From assembly GCF_001612615.1 (NCBI RefSeq), contig NZ_BDAU01000011.1:124001-188000 (forward strand): 64,000 nucleotides of DNA. The letters run 5' to 3'. Source of the stretch: Nocardia amikacinitolerans NBRC 108937 (GTDB lineage Bacteria; Actinomycetota; Actinomycetes; Mycobacteriales; Mycobacteriaceae). Of the stretch, positions 34,469 through 43,086 are shown in pieces. Both the position numbers and the translations under genes were made by a program. The notes under the pieces are model-generated. The model was not told the DNA's origin and did not search any database. It worked only from the letters and a program-made list of their open reading frames with translations. Position 1 is the stretch's first letter. Each line of letters begins with the position of its first letter.

Positions 34469-35632
34469 ATGTCCATAGTTCTCGACCAGCTCACCCGCAC
34501 GGCTGCGCACACGCGCAGGCACATGACGCTGTCGGCGCCGCCGACGACGGTGCCCGTTATCGAAGCGATAGCGACTGGTGCGCCAAGTCTGGTCCTCGAC
34601 CAATCCGTCGCGGCGGACTGGATGGCTGGGCAATTCACCGATCTCGAGCAGCAAACCAGGGTCAGGCGCATCTTCGGCAAGACCATGATCGACACCCGCC
34701 GGTTCGCGGTCGACCCGCTGGATCCTGAACTGCACGCGCCCGGCGCCGACGCGGTGACGATTGAGGATCGCATGCGGCTGTTCTACCGCCACGCCGTTCC
34801 ACTGGTGACCGATGTGGCGCGGCGCGCGCTCGCCGGTGTCGACCCCTCCGATCTCGGACTTCTCGTGTTCGCCACGAGCACCGGCGTCATCGCGCCCGGA
34901 GTCGATGTGGCGGTCGTCGAAAACCTCGGACTGCCTCGGTCGATCGCTCGTTTGGTTGTCAACTTCATGGGCTGCGCGGCAGCGATGAATGGAATTCGCA
35001 CCGCCTCGGACTTCGTGCGGGCCAATCCGGGCAGGAAGGCGATGGTCGTGTGCATCGAGCTCAATTCGGTGCATGCTGTTCCCGTCGAAGACGTCGGTGA
35101 CGCGGTGGCCCACAGTCTGTTCGGTGACGGGTGCGGCGCGGTGGTCATCGGGGCGCGGCGAGGGGCGGAGCGGGCGGAAGCCGGGACTATCGTTGTTCGG
35201 GACCAGTTCACTCACCTGTTCGAGGGGACCGAGGACGGCATCGCGGTGGGCGTCAACCACGACGGGATCAGCTGCGAGTTGTCCGAGAACGTGCCTCGGT
35301 ACATCTACGACGGTGTCGCTCCCGTCATCGGAGATGTGCTGCGTCGCAATGGACTACGGCAGTCGGACATCGATGTGTGGGCGATCCATCCTGGCGGGCC
35401 GAAGATCTTGCTCGAATCCGCGCGATCGCTCGGCCTTGCGCCGGAAGCCGCGTCGACGAGCTGGGAAGTGCTCGCCGAATACGGAAACATGTCGAGCGTC
35501 TCGTTGATCTTCGTGCTCGAACGGATCGCCGGTGCGGCAGTGGCGGGCAAGTCGATCTCCACGGGTGTGGCGTTCTCGTTCGCGCCGGGCGTCACGATCG
35601 AGGGATTCCTTTTCGACGTCGTCGGCCGGTGA
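34469..35632 (+). CDS. Type III polyketide synthase (chalcone/alkylpyrone synthase-like)
   Basis: 387 residues from ATG 34469, with AAGGA upstream. The thiolase-fold triad is present: Cys169 in VVNFMGCAAAMN, His in DVWAIHPGGPKILLES, and Asn in LAEYGNMSSVS. The length and motifs fit the mycobacterial Pks10/Pks18-type enzymes, which extend fatty acyl starters with malonyl-CoA to pyrones or resorcinols. The product is unknown. Neighbours on the same strand are a TrpF-like isomerase and a SnoaL-like protein, a plausible small biosynthetic unit. Confidence 0.93.
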   Translation: MSIVLDQLTRTAAHTRRHMTLSAPPTTVPVIEAIATGAPSLVLDQSVAADWMAGQFTDLEQQTRVRRIFGKTMIDTRRFAVDPLDPELHAPGADAVTIEDRMRLFYRHAVPLVTDVARRALAGVDPSDLGLLVFATSTGVIAPGVDVAVVENLGLPRSIARLVVNFMGCAAAMNGIRTASDFVRANPGRKAMVVCIELNSVHAVPVEDVGDAVAHSLFGDGCGAVVIGARRGAERAEAGTIVVRDQFTHLFEGTEDGIAVGVNHDGISCELSENVPRYIYDGVAPVIGDVLRRNGLRQSDIDVWAIHPGGPKILLESARSLGLAPEAASTSWEVLAEYGNMSSVSLIFVLERIAGAAVAGKSISTGVAFSFAPGVTIEGFLFDVVGR

Positions 35633-35737
35633 TCGTGATTCGGTGCTGAACGTCTGTGGGTCTCACTCGCGATCCGTGGTTCGGAAATGCTTGTGGCGTA
35701 GGCGGATCGGTGTTCCTCACGCTGTGCCAGGCGTACG

Positions 35738-36181
35738 GTGACGATCATGACGACGGTGGAGAACGCGAACAAGGAACTGGTGCGGGGCATCTTCGATCGG
35801 ATGGCTCGCGGCGATATGCGTGCGCTGGGTGAGGCGATGGCCGATGATTTCGCGTGGATCTTTCCCGGTGACTGGTCGTGGGCGGGCAGGTGGGCGCCGA
35901 AATCGGTTGTGTTGCGGGAGATGTTGCGGCCGTTGATGGCGCAGTTCAGCAGCTATCGGCTGGAGGCGGACAGTATTGTCGGCGACGGTGATCGTGTCGT
36001 GGTGCAGGCTCGCGGCCATGGTGTCACCAACCGCGGTGCGGCGTATGAGCAGACGTACTGCATGATCTTTCGTGTGGCCGAGGGGCGGCTCGTCGAGGTC
36101 GTCGAGTACTGCAACACCGCATTGGTGCAGCGCGTGCTCGAGCCGATCGGTCCCCCGCCGGGCGCGGCGCGGGAGGACTGA
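35738..36181 (+). CDS. SnoaL/NTF2-like fold protein
   Basis: 147 residues from GTG 35738, or 144 from ATG 35747; no ribosome site decides. Cone-shaped alpha+beta fold: ELVRGIFDRMARGDMRALGEAMADDFAWIFPGDW, then DGDRVVVQARGHGVTNRGAAYEQTYCMIFRV, the usual SnoaL-like order. Such proteins act as isomerases, cyclases or binding proteins, several of them in polyketide pathways. Its place 105 bases after the type III PKS makes a role in tailoring that product attractive, but this is inference. Confidence 0.82.
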   Translation: MTIMTTVENANKELVRGIFDRMARGDMRALGEAMADDFAWIFPGDWSWAGRWAPKSVVLREMLRPLMAQFSSYRLEADSIVGDGDRVVVQARGHGVTNRGAAYEQTYCMIFRVAEGRLVEVVEYCNTALVQRVLEPIGPPPGAARED

Positions 36182-36444
36182 GTCGGGGATTCCCGCTGGG
36201 CGATTCGGTTCGGAGCTCGCGCCGAAGCGTAATTCACGGCTTCCGGTCTGAAACACGCTCTGCAACAAGGCCGGGGCTTGCGAAAATCCGACACACGCAA
36301 CCGTGAGTATCTTTCTCGGATAACAATCCCCCGGTGACCGGGCGATGTGCGGGTAGGCCTTGTCCCCCGCCGCTGTCGCGGCGCACGATCGATAGGGAGT
36401 CGGGGTTGTTGTTCGTTGTCGTCTCTCAGCAAAGGACCGTCGAA

Positions 36445-36624
36445 ATGCTCGCCAAGAAGGCCGCCGCGGCGCTCGCGGCGATTGTGATCCCCCTGTCCGT
36501 CTGTGCCCTCGCCGCTCCGACCGCGTCGGCCGCGCCGCGACCAGAGACCACCCCGGCGCTGGGTCCGGTGGTGATCTGCCTGAACATCCCCTTGGGATCG
36601 GTGTCCCTGAGCTTCTGCATCTGA
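36445..36624 (+). CDS. Small secreted peptide with two cysteines (59 aa)
   Basis: ATG 36445 with AAAGGA eight bases upstream. A textbook signal peptide (MLAKKAAAALAAIVIPLSVCALAAP, cleaved near ASAAPR) leaves a mature peptide of about 30 residues. The mature part ends GPVVICLNIPLGSVSLSFCI, with two cysteines 12 residues apart that could form a disulfide. A strong terminator follows. I recognise no named family. It is short enough to be missed by gene callers. Confidence 0.7.
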   Translation: MLAKKAAAALAAIVIPLSVCALAAPTASAAPRPETTPALGPVVICLNIPLGSVSLSFCI

Positions 36625-36645
36625 GTCCCGCCGCGACGGGAAACC

Positions 36646-36677
36646 CGAGACCTGGCTGCGCGGGTAGCCAGGTCTCG
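36646..36677 (+). terminator. Perfect 12-bp terminator hairpin
   Basis: CGAGACCTGGCT (36646-36657) and AGCCAGGTCTCG (36666-36677) with an 8-base loop, shortly after the small secreted peptide gene. Confidence 0.85.
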
Positions 36678-36808
36678 CCTTGTGTGCCGGTCCGCGAACC
36701 ATCGATCCGACTCGAGCGGGAGACCGAATTCCGACCGTAAGTGGATCTACGGCGGCGGGGTTGCGCGGTAGCCTGGGTCCAGCGACCGGCGGAAGGTGTC
36801 GAAAACCC

Positions 36809-38137
36809 ATGAGCGCTACCACCATTGCCCGGCAGTGCACGTTGTGCGAAGCCCACTGCGGAATCCTGGTGACCGTCGAGAACGAGCGGGTCACGCGGAT
36901 CGAGGGAAATCCCGAAGACGTGCTGTCGAAGGGCTACATCTGCCCGAAGGCGACGGCGATGGGCGGATTGCACCACGACCCGGACCGTCTGCGCGCCCCG
37001 GTGCGCCGGGTGGGTGAGTCGTTCGAGCCGATCGGCTGGGACGAGGCGTTCGCCGAGATCGGGCGGCGGTTGCGAGCGGTGCGCGCCGAACACGGGCCCA
37101 GCGCGATCGGCATGTATCTGGGCAATCCGGCGGCGCACAGCTCGTCCGTGCTCTACGGCGCACTGCTGCGCGCGGTGCTGTTGACCCGCAACTTCTACAC
37201 CGCGTCCTCGATCGATCAGTTTCCGCAGGAATTCGCCGCGTGGCGGATGTTCGGGTCGAACGTGCTGATGCCGGTCACCGACATCGACCGCACCGACCGG
37301 CTGGTGATCCTCGGCGCGAACCCGGCGGTGTCCAACGGGTCGATCACCACCATGCCCGGGGCGAAGCTGCGCATCAGGGAGGTGCGCAAACGCGGCGGCA
37401 CGGTCGTGGTGATCGACCCGCGGCGCACCGAGACCGCGCGGCTGGCCGACGAGCACGTGGCCGTGGCGCCCGGCGGTGATGTGTATCTGCTGCTCGGCAT
37501 GCTGCACGTGCTGGTCACCGAGGGTTTGTGCGATCAGGTCTCGGTCCGCGCGCAGTGCTCGGGGTGGCCGGAATTGCATGCCCTGGTGGCCGGGGTGACG
37601 CCGGAGGCGATGGCGCCGCACGCCGGGGTGGACGCCGAGACGATTCGCCGGTTGGCGCGTGAGCACGCGGCGGCGCCGTCGGCGGTGTTGTACGCGCGGA
37701 TCGGGGTGTGTCAGCAGGTGACGGGCACGCTCACGCATTGGCTTGTCAACACGATCAACGCCGTCACCGGGAATCTGGACCGGCCCGGCGGGCAGATGTT
37801 CGCGACCCCGCCGATCGATGCCGCACGGTACGCGAAATACCTGCCGATGGCATACGGGGCGTGGACGGATCGGTCGGGGGCCTACAAGTCGTTTCGTTCG
37901 GAGTTGCCGGTGGCGGCATTGGCGGACGAGATCCTGACCGAGGGCCGCGGGCGCATTCGGGCGATGATCACCTACGCGGGCAACCCGGTGCTGTCGACCC
38001 CGCAGCGCGGACGGTTGGACGCGGCGCTGGACTCGCTGGATTTCTATGTGGCCGTGGACATGTACGTCACCGACCGCACACTCGATAATGGTGCGGATTG
38101 CACCCAGCAAGCCGATAGATCAGCGCGACCAAGATGA
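36809..38137 (+). pseudogene. Molybdopterin oxidoreductase, 5' part, interrupted by the island
   Basis: ATG 36809 behind GGAAGG. Residues 1-421 are a normal FdhF/NarG-like start: iron-sulfur cysteines in CTLCEAHCGI and GYICPKA, then the bis-MGD binding region (LGANPAVSNGS, VVVIDPRRTETARLAD) and GNLDRPGGQMFA. At residue 421 (VDMYVT) the gene leaves the family and stops 21 codons later. The missing 318 codons resume at 60371 in exact codon phase, giving TETTRHADIILPP across the join. Without the insertion the protein would be 738 residues, a normal length. The truncated form lacks the C-terminal cofactor domain and should be inactive. Confidence 0.93.
38068..38073. repeat. Left junction repeat CACCGA (attL core or target duplication)
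   Basis: CACCGA at the point where the oxidoreductase reading frame departs from the family. The same six bases occur at 60370-60375 where the frame resumes. Confidence 0.8.
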
Positions 38138-38532
38138 TCGCGACCGCTGCCAGCGGTGAAGACGGGCGCGCACACGGTCATGCGCAGCTTCGCTCCCCAG
38201 CTCTTCATGGCTTTGCCTACCGTCTTGTCGCGTTCCGACCAAATCATCGCCTTCTCCGTTCCTTCCGTGTGACTGCCGATATACAATGCAGCACAACCGA
38301 ATTCGCAGATCACGAAGCTTGCGGCGGACCAAGCCACAATGCGTGGAACCGAGGTAGGCTGGCCTTGCGCTAGGGGGCAGGGTGGTTCGGTCAAGGCGGG
38401 TCGCCGGCCATCAGGGTCTGCGGCGCACCGGTTGAGACTTCTGGTTGCTTTCGGCAGCCTGATCGGCGGTGCGGCACCCTATCTTGCTCTAGCACAACAC
38501 TTTTAAAGGCGTCGACGTTGTACGTGTGCGCG
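38074..38532. other. Island left end, possible small gene remnant
   Basis: A minus-strand reading contains MIWSERDKTVGKAMKSWGAK and then, after a frame change, a membrane helix (LAAVAIILVALIYRL), so a decayed small membrane gene is possible. An imperfect motif CCGCAC-N11-GTGCGG starts right at the island edge (38074) and may be a recombinase arm site. Confidence 0.4.
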
Positions 38533-39279
38533 TCACGGTCGCCTGAACCAGCTCCGCCATCGTTGCTGCCATGGTTCGCCTGAGTGGGAGAGCGCGTGTT
38601 GGGCCTGCGTGCCGGCTGGGCCTTGACCGATGACACCAGTATTGTTCTCGACGTTCACGTGGTACTCATCGCGTGAGCCGTTCACATACACGTGAACGGC
38701 CGCGTCGGCTTGTCGCCGAGTGGGTAGCTGGTCGAGCGGCACGTCCTTGGCCATGTCCATCACCATCTCGACGAGGGTGGTCCGGACAACGCTGAGCACG
38801 CCTGCCAGGGATGCCGACGAAACCTTGTAGTAGAGATCGGCGATCCAGGGGTCGCCATCCTTCCGCGCGCCGTTCCACCGCGACGCAGCGAACTTGAGGC
38901 TCTCCAACCGAATCTGGTGCGTTTCCTTGCTGTCTGCCATGCCAGCGAGATCCTCGATCGGTGCCCTGAACGACACCAATTCGGGGATGAGATCCTGGGC
39001 GTCGGCCGGGGCCATGTACCGGGAGACTGACTGCCCCGGCACGTAGACCTGGGAGATGGACATGGAATCGAGGTAGAGCGGTAGCCGGAGTTTCCGGTAG
39101 TCCGGGACCTCGGCACGGCCCTCGTATCCCTTGAGCTCGCTCGATGCCCACGAACGTAGCACCTCGGACCTGGTGACCGCTCCGAGCGCCAGGCACGTGC
39201 GCAGAAGTCCCGCTAAGGATTCGCTCTCGTCGAGAACTCGCTCTCGAAGATTGCGGAGCAGTTCGGCATCGGCCACCAT
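38533..39279 (-). CDS. AbiTii-type protein, copy 1 (short C-terminus)
   Basis: 248 residues from ATG 39279. Residues 1 to about 195 match the AbiTii (abortive infection) domain pattern: DESESLAGLLRTCLALGAVTRSEVLRSWASSELKGYE, then VPDYRKLRLPLY. A beta-type linker with NTGVIGQGPAGTQAQH follows. The protein then ends in SGEPWQQRWRSWFRRP, without the acidic helix and hydrophobic tail found in copies 2 and 3. It is the last gene of the three-gene minus-strand operon, 31 bases after copy 2. A role in phage-induced arrest is inferred from the family. Confidence 0.78.
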   Translation of the reverse strand: MVADAELLRNLRERVLDESESLAGLLRTCLALGAVTRSEVLRSWASSELKGYEGRAEVPDYRKLRLPLYLDSMSISQVYVPGQSVSRYMAPADAQDLIPELVSFRAPIEDLAGMADSKETHQIRLESLKFAASRWNGARKDGDPWIADLYYKVSSASLAGVLSVVRTTLVEMVMDMAKDVPLDQLPTRRQADAAVHVYVNGSRDEYHVNVENNTGVIGQGPAGTQAQHALSHSGEPWQQRWRSWFRRP

Positions 39280-39310
39280 CCCAGGTCACCCCACCCTCTT
39301 CGGCGACGCG

Positions 39311-40249
39311 TCACATCGCCGAGGCGATCGCGCCGACCACCGCGGAGGCCGTCTCGGAAGCTACGGCGCCACCGAGCGCACCACCGAACACAGCGCCCAT
39401 ACGTTGGAGGGCTCGCCAGCGGCTGCGGACCGCTTCGGGCTCCGGATTATCCTGGCGCACTGCTTCTTCGAAGTCGTCGACGGTCCGTGCGGCGTCGGCA
39501 CGATCGTCGTCATCACCGATCTCGGCGACCGCGGTTCGCAGTTGCTCGAGCAGATCGGCCAGCTCCTGGCCGGTGTTCGTCACGTGCTGCGTCTGCGAAG
39601 AACCGGGGCCCTGGCCGATGACGCCGGAGTTAGTACCGACCTTGATGTGGTACTGATCCTGGGAGCCGTGCAGGTTTACTTGAACCGCGGAATCGACCTG
39701 GTTGCGAGGGGGCAGCCCGTCGAAGGGAACGTCTCTCGTCATGTCAGCCACCATCTCCACCAGTGTCGTCCGGATCTTTCCGACAATCCCCGCCATTGCC
39801 GCAGGCGAGGTCAGACAATACGCTTGCTCGACTCGTGTGAAGGGAATGCCTTCAGCTCTTCTGGCCGCCACCAACAAGCCATCATGGCGGTGCTGGAGAG
39901 GCTTGGTCGACGTTGCCAAGCTCTCCAGTTCCTCGACGGACTGTAGGACCTTCATCGCCTGGAGCCTCTCGCGGTCTTCCTGGTGGAGGTGCCACACCGC
40001 GACGGAGTATCCGTGCCTGGGCATGGCGCCGATCCAGCCGTCGACCGTCAACGACATCTGGAGCCGCCGATATTTCGGCACCTCGTCCTGCGCGTCGTAA
40101 CCGTGCAGTTCGGCACTTGCCCAGGCGCGCAGGGCATCCGAGCCGGTTTCGGCGCCGAGTAGCAGGCACGTGCGCAAGAGCCCGGCCAAGGGTTCGGACT
40201 CGTCGATCACACGCCGCCGGAGATTCTCCATCACGTAACTGGTAGACAT
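39311..40249 (-). CDS. AbiTii-type protein, copy 2
   Basis: 312 residues from ATG 40249, two bases after the stop of copy 3. The AbiTii domain (about 1-195) shows DESEPLAGLLRTCLLLGAETGSDALRAWASAELHGYD and VPKYRRLQ. The linker motif is SGVIGQGPGSSQTQH. A helical acidic segment (DDDDRADAARTVDDFEEAV) follows, then a C-terminal Gly/Ala-rich hydrophobic helix (VFGGALGGAVASETASAVVGA) that could insert in a membrane. The closest relatives visible are copies 1 and 3. Membrane-acting effector function is my inference. Confidence 0.8.
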   Translation of the reverse strand: MSTSYVMENLRRRVIDESEPLAGLLRTCLLLGAETGSDALRAWASAELHGYDAQDEVPKYRRLQMSLTVDGWIGAMPRHGYSVAVWHLHQEDRERLQAMKVLQSVEELESLATSTKPLQHRHDGLLVAARRAEGIPFTRVEQAYCLTSPAAMAGIVGKIRTTLVEMVADMTRDVPFDGLPPRNQVDSAVQVNLHGSQDQYHIKVGTNSGVIGQGPGSSQTQHVTNTGQELADLLEQLRTAVAEIGDDDDRADAARTVDDFEEAVRQDNPEPEAVRSRWRALQRMGAVFGGALGGAVASETASAVVGAIASAM

Positions 40250-40251
40250 CG

Positions 40252-41187
40252 CTAGGTGAGCGCTCCTAGCGCTGCTTGAACGCCTTCGCTTACGGTGGCG
40301 GTGAGCGCCACGTTCCCGATGCCGGCGGCCAACCGGCTCAGCATCCCGCCCCGGCGACGCGTCGTCTCCGGATCACCGTGAGCGACAGCTTCTTCGAAGT
40401 CGTCGACCGATTGGGCGAGGACGGCGCGATCGTCGGGATCGTCGATTTCTGCCAGCGCCGCCCGGATCGCCGCAAGGGCCGCCTCCGGAGTCGAGTCGGT
40501 GCCGTTGTGCTGAGCTTGTGTCGACCCGGTGCCTTGCCCGATCACACCGTGGTTGGTGCCGACCTCGACGTTGTACTGCTCATGGGTTCCCCCGTGGACG
40601 TGGACCTGTACCGCCGCGTCGACCTGGTTGCGTGTCGGCAGCTGATCGAGAGGGAGGTCTTGGGTCATGTCGAGCACCATCTCCAGCAGGGTCGTGCGGA
40701 TTGTGCCGAGCAGGCCGGGCACGGTCGAGTCGGAGGTCATATAGTAGAGCTGGACGATCTCCTGTGCGAACGGCAGCCTCTTGTTCCAGACGGAGGCCGC
40801 GAAGCTCAGTCCGGCAAACCCGATTCGATGGCTGCCGTTCATGGCCGCGAGGTCTTCGACCGGTTGCCGGAACGCGATGGTTTCCGGGATGAACTCCTGC
40901 GCATCCGGCGGTGCGGCCAATCTCGCGATGTTCTGCCCCTGTAAGAATGTATTGCCGCTGGTCGAATCGACGAACAGCGGAAGGGACAATTCGCGGTAGT
41001 CCGGAACCTTCTCGTCGGGGCCGTAGCCCTTCAATTCCTGAGTCGCCCAATATCGTAGCTCCGTGGACCTCGTGATCGCGCCCAGCGCCAGGCATGTGCG
41101 CAGCAACCCCGCGAGGGGCTCGTTTTCATCGAGGACTCGCGCACGGAGGTCTCGAAGCAGATCTGCATCCGCCATGGTGACCAGCAT
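40252..41187 (-). CDS. AbiTii-type protein, copy 3 (first gene of the operon)
   Basis: 311 residues from ATG 41187 (MLVTMADADLL), with GGAGG eight bases upstream; the ATG at 41175 is the family-like alternative. The AbiTii domain has DENEPLAGLLRTCLALGAITRSTELRYWATQELKGYG and VPDYRELSLPLF. The linker repeats the shared motif (HGVIGQGTGSTQAQH). The acidic helix (DDPDDRAVLAQSVDDFEEAV) and hydrophobic end (LAAGIGNVALTATVSEGVQA) parallel copy 2. Three tandem paralogues sharing the GVIGQGxGSxQxQH element suggest hetero-oligomers. Confidence 0.8.
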   Translation of the reverse strand: MLVTMADADLLRDLRARVLDENEPLAGLLRTCLALGAITRSTELRYWATQELKGYGPDEKVPDYRELSLPLFVDSTSGNTFLQGQNIARLAAPPDAQEFIPETIAFRQPVEDLAAMNGSHRIGFAGLSFAASVWNKRLPFAQEIVQLYYMTSDSTVPGLLGTIRTTLLEMVLDMTQDLPLDQLPTRNQVDAAVQVHVHGGTHEQYNVEVGTNHGVIGQGTGSTQAQHNGTDSTPEAALAAIRAALAEIDDPDDRAVLAQSVDDFEEAVAHGDPETTRRRGGMLSRLAAGIGNVALTATVSEGVQAALGALT

Positions 41188-41649
41188 GGCAGACACCTCC
41201 GACATAACCCGCATCGATCGACGGCGACGCCAGCGGGCACGGGGCGGTCGCGACCTAGCTACCGAATTCCCAAGTCCGCCGCGATGTGGTCGAAGCGGTC
41301 GAGCAGGTCGTCGAGCAGAGGGCGGCCGGTGCGCGCTGTGGTCCAGCATCATCGAGTTCGGTGCTGTCGGGTCGGCGAGCAGGGTTTCCAGGCGCAGGTG
41401 CCTGAACGGGTCGGGAGCGTGGGCCAGGACCAGCTGCCAGCGCTCGAACACCGCGACAGCACATGTTTGCGGGTTTCCGTTGGCAGGCAGACGAAGCAGC
41501 GGTTGGGCGCCGATGCGAACCTCGCTGGAGGTGACGGCGACTTCGCGCGGGCACACAGGCCCGCGATCTGGCGCGCCAGGACTGACTGCCCGAGTCCAGC
41601 AGCAGGATGACCGCGCCGCGGCGCCCGAGCAGGGCTTCAACTTGGAGGA
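41188..41649 (-). pseudogene. Remnant of an unrecognised gene
   Basis: Protein-like text survives in successive minus-strand frames: VRIGAQPLLRLPANGNPQT, VFERWQLVLAHAPDPFRHLR, LETLLADPTAPNSMMLDHS, then after a frameshift RPLLDDLLDRFDHIAADLG before a stop at about 41262. Proper starts and a continuous frame are lacking. The family is not known to me. It lies between the nuclease gene and the AbiTii operon on the same strand. Confidence 0.55.
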
Positions 41650-42669
41650 CTAGGGCCTCGGCACCGGAATCCCCACGGCGTCGAGTACGGGCGCCAGTTC
41701 GGGATGAAGCCTGACTCGCTCGTCGAGGTCGACCTGTTCCAGGCGTTGGACAAGTCGATCACGACGCAACCGCCAGCTCGGGCGGCCGCCGGAATCATTG
41801 AGTCCCATGCACTCTTCCAACGATCCTGGGATCCACAGCAGCTGGGCGCGACCACCCGCGGCGTTGGTCTGATCGACGAGCTCTTGAACCTCCCGACCTG
41901 ATCGGCGTCCGGCCGGGTCTTCCTCGAGGATGGCGGTAAACGGCATGTCTTCCCCGGCTATCTGGAGTACCGCGTCGATCATGCGTGCCATGTTCCCGGG
42001 CCCAGCAGTAGCCATAAGTTGAACTGGCTGCACGGCGTTCCGGACGTCGCGCCAATACTCGAAAACCAACTCGTCGAATCGCCCTTCGACGAAGACTGTG
42101 CGCGGCGGGAGCCCGACCGTCGTCCCGAGGCGCGCACTCCTCAAGAGATCGTTCAGTGGCAGGTATGGGGTGCCGGATTCCGCTGCGGCGCGAAGCTTCC
42201 AGCGAATCGCCTTCGCGATATCGATCTGGCCTTCGACCACGAGTCCCACGTCAGCGCCGTCGAAAAGCACTATGTTCAGCTCTTTACCCGCGACCAAGGC
42301 CTCGACGGCGTCGGTGCTGTAACCGCTCATGCTGAAGAACAGGCCGATCGTGCCGGTGAGTTTGCCTTCGACCTTGCCTTTGAACTGGTAGAGGCTTGAG
42401 GCCGGATGGACTGCGGTGGTCCATTTCGCTTCGAACAGATATGTCCGCCCGTCTAACCAAATCGAACCGTCGATCTCCTCTCCTAGCGGTCGATAGCTCG
42501 ATCGCGGAGCTAGATCAGCTTCGGTGAACATCTCGATGAGCGCTGCTTCGAACTCTCGGCCCCGGTTTGCCTTCTCTTCCTTCGTCGCGCTCGACGGAAG
42601 CGTGTGGGCAGCACCGAACCATGCCCTCCAGCCGCCAGCGGCTGCTACTGCCTCGCTTGCCTTGCTCAT
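41650..42669 (-). CDS. PD-(D/E)XK nuclease domain fused to a TOPRIM-like domain
   Basis: 339 residues from ATG 42669. Residues about 35-170 look like a Mrr/restriction-endonuclease fold: REFEAALIEMF with Glu41, Asp67 in EEIDGSIWL, and Glu80-Ala-Lys82 in YLFEAKW, the full PD-(D/E)XK set. Residues about 188-330 resemble a TOPRIM domain: TVFVEGRFDELVF (Glu195, Asp199) and AILEEDPAGRRSG. The pairing recalls OLD-like and other defence nucleases but lacks an ATPase. DNA cleavage as a phage-defence effector is inferred. It is upstream of, and parallel with, the AbiTii operon. Confidence 0.72.
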   Translation of the reverse strand: MSKASEAVAAAGGWRAWFGAAHTLPSSATKEEKANRGREFEAALIEMFTEADLAPRSSYRPLGEEIDGSIWLDGRTYLFEAKWTTAVHPASSLYQFKGKVEGKLTGTIGLFFSMSGYSTDAVEALVAGKELNIVLFDGADVGLVVEGQIDIAKAIRWKLRAAAESGTPYLPLNDLLRSARLGTTVGLPPRTVFVEGRFDELVFEYWRDVRNAVQPVQLMATAGPGNMARMIDAVLQIAGEDMPFTAILEEDPAGRRSGREVQELVDQTNAAGGRAQLLWIPGSLEECMGLNDSGGRPSWRLRRDRLVQRLEQVDLDERVRLHPELAPVLDAVGIPVPRP

Positions 42670-43022
42670 CGCCCGCCCCGCCCGACATCGATCCCCGACG
42701 ACCGGGTCTGTCTGTGTGAATGCACCGCTTAATTCTCTGCGCGACCCGCAGACCGGGCATCACCGGGGCTACTGCCGCCACCGACGGGTGTGGTGCTCGC
42801 CTCGGTGTGGTGGCTGGCCGAAGCGCGACACGGTATCTGCTCTACCCGGGTTCCGCTTGGCGAGAGAGCAACCTCGAATCTGCGCTGCCCCAGACCTGGG
42901 ATCTCCTTCTTCCGTCGTATCCGGCGTGTCGCCCGCCTGACTGACGTCTTGGCGTGAGTGCAGCTGACACAACCTGAAATCGGCATAGAAAGACGTTTAG
43001 TGCGTCGGTTTCCTGGACGTGG
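42670..43022. other. Region between nuclease gene and IS110 element
   Basis: No supportable gene. A 74-codon plus-strand frame (42720-42944) has no family features. The right part presumably belongs to the non-coding left end of the IS110 element. Confidence 0.35.
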
Positions 43023-43086
43023 GGAACGTCCTCCTGATGCGCTTGTCGGGCTTGATGTCCTATCGCAAAGAGCAGGAGGACGTTCC
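43023..43086 (+). promoter_or_regulatory. 14-bp hairpin sequestering the IS110 ribosome site
   Basis: GGAACGTCCTCCTG (43023-43036) is perfectly complementary to CAGGAGGACGTTCC (43073-43086), and the transposase ATG is the very next base. The stem buries the AGGAGG ribosome site, so translation from the full-length leader should be blocked. Confidence 0.75.

Noticed and set aside
35717..38110. 797-codon minus-strand open frame opposite the molybdopterin oxidoreductase 5' part
   Set aside because: Shadow frame with extreme Arg/His content; the plus strand has a clear conserved enzyme.
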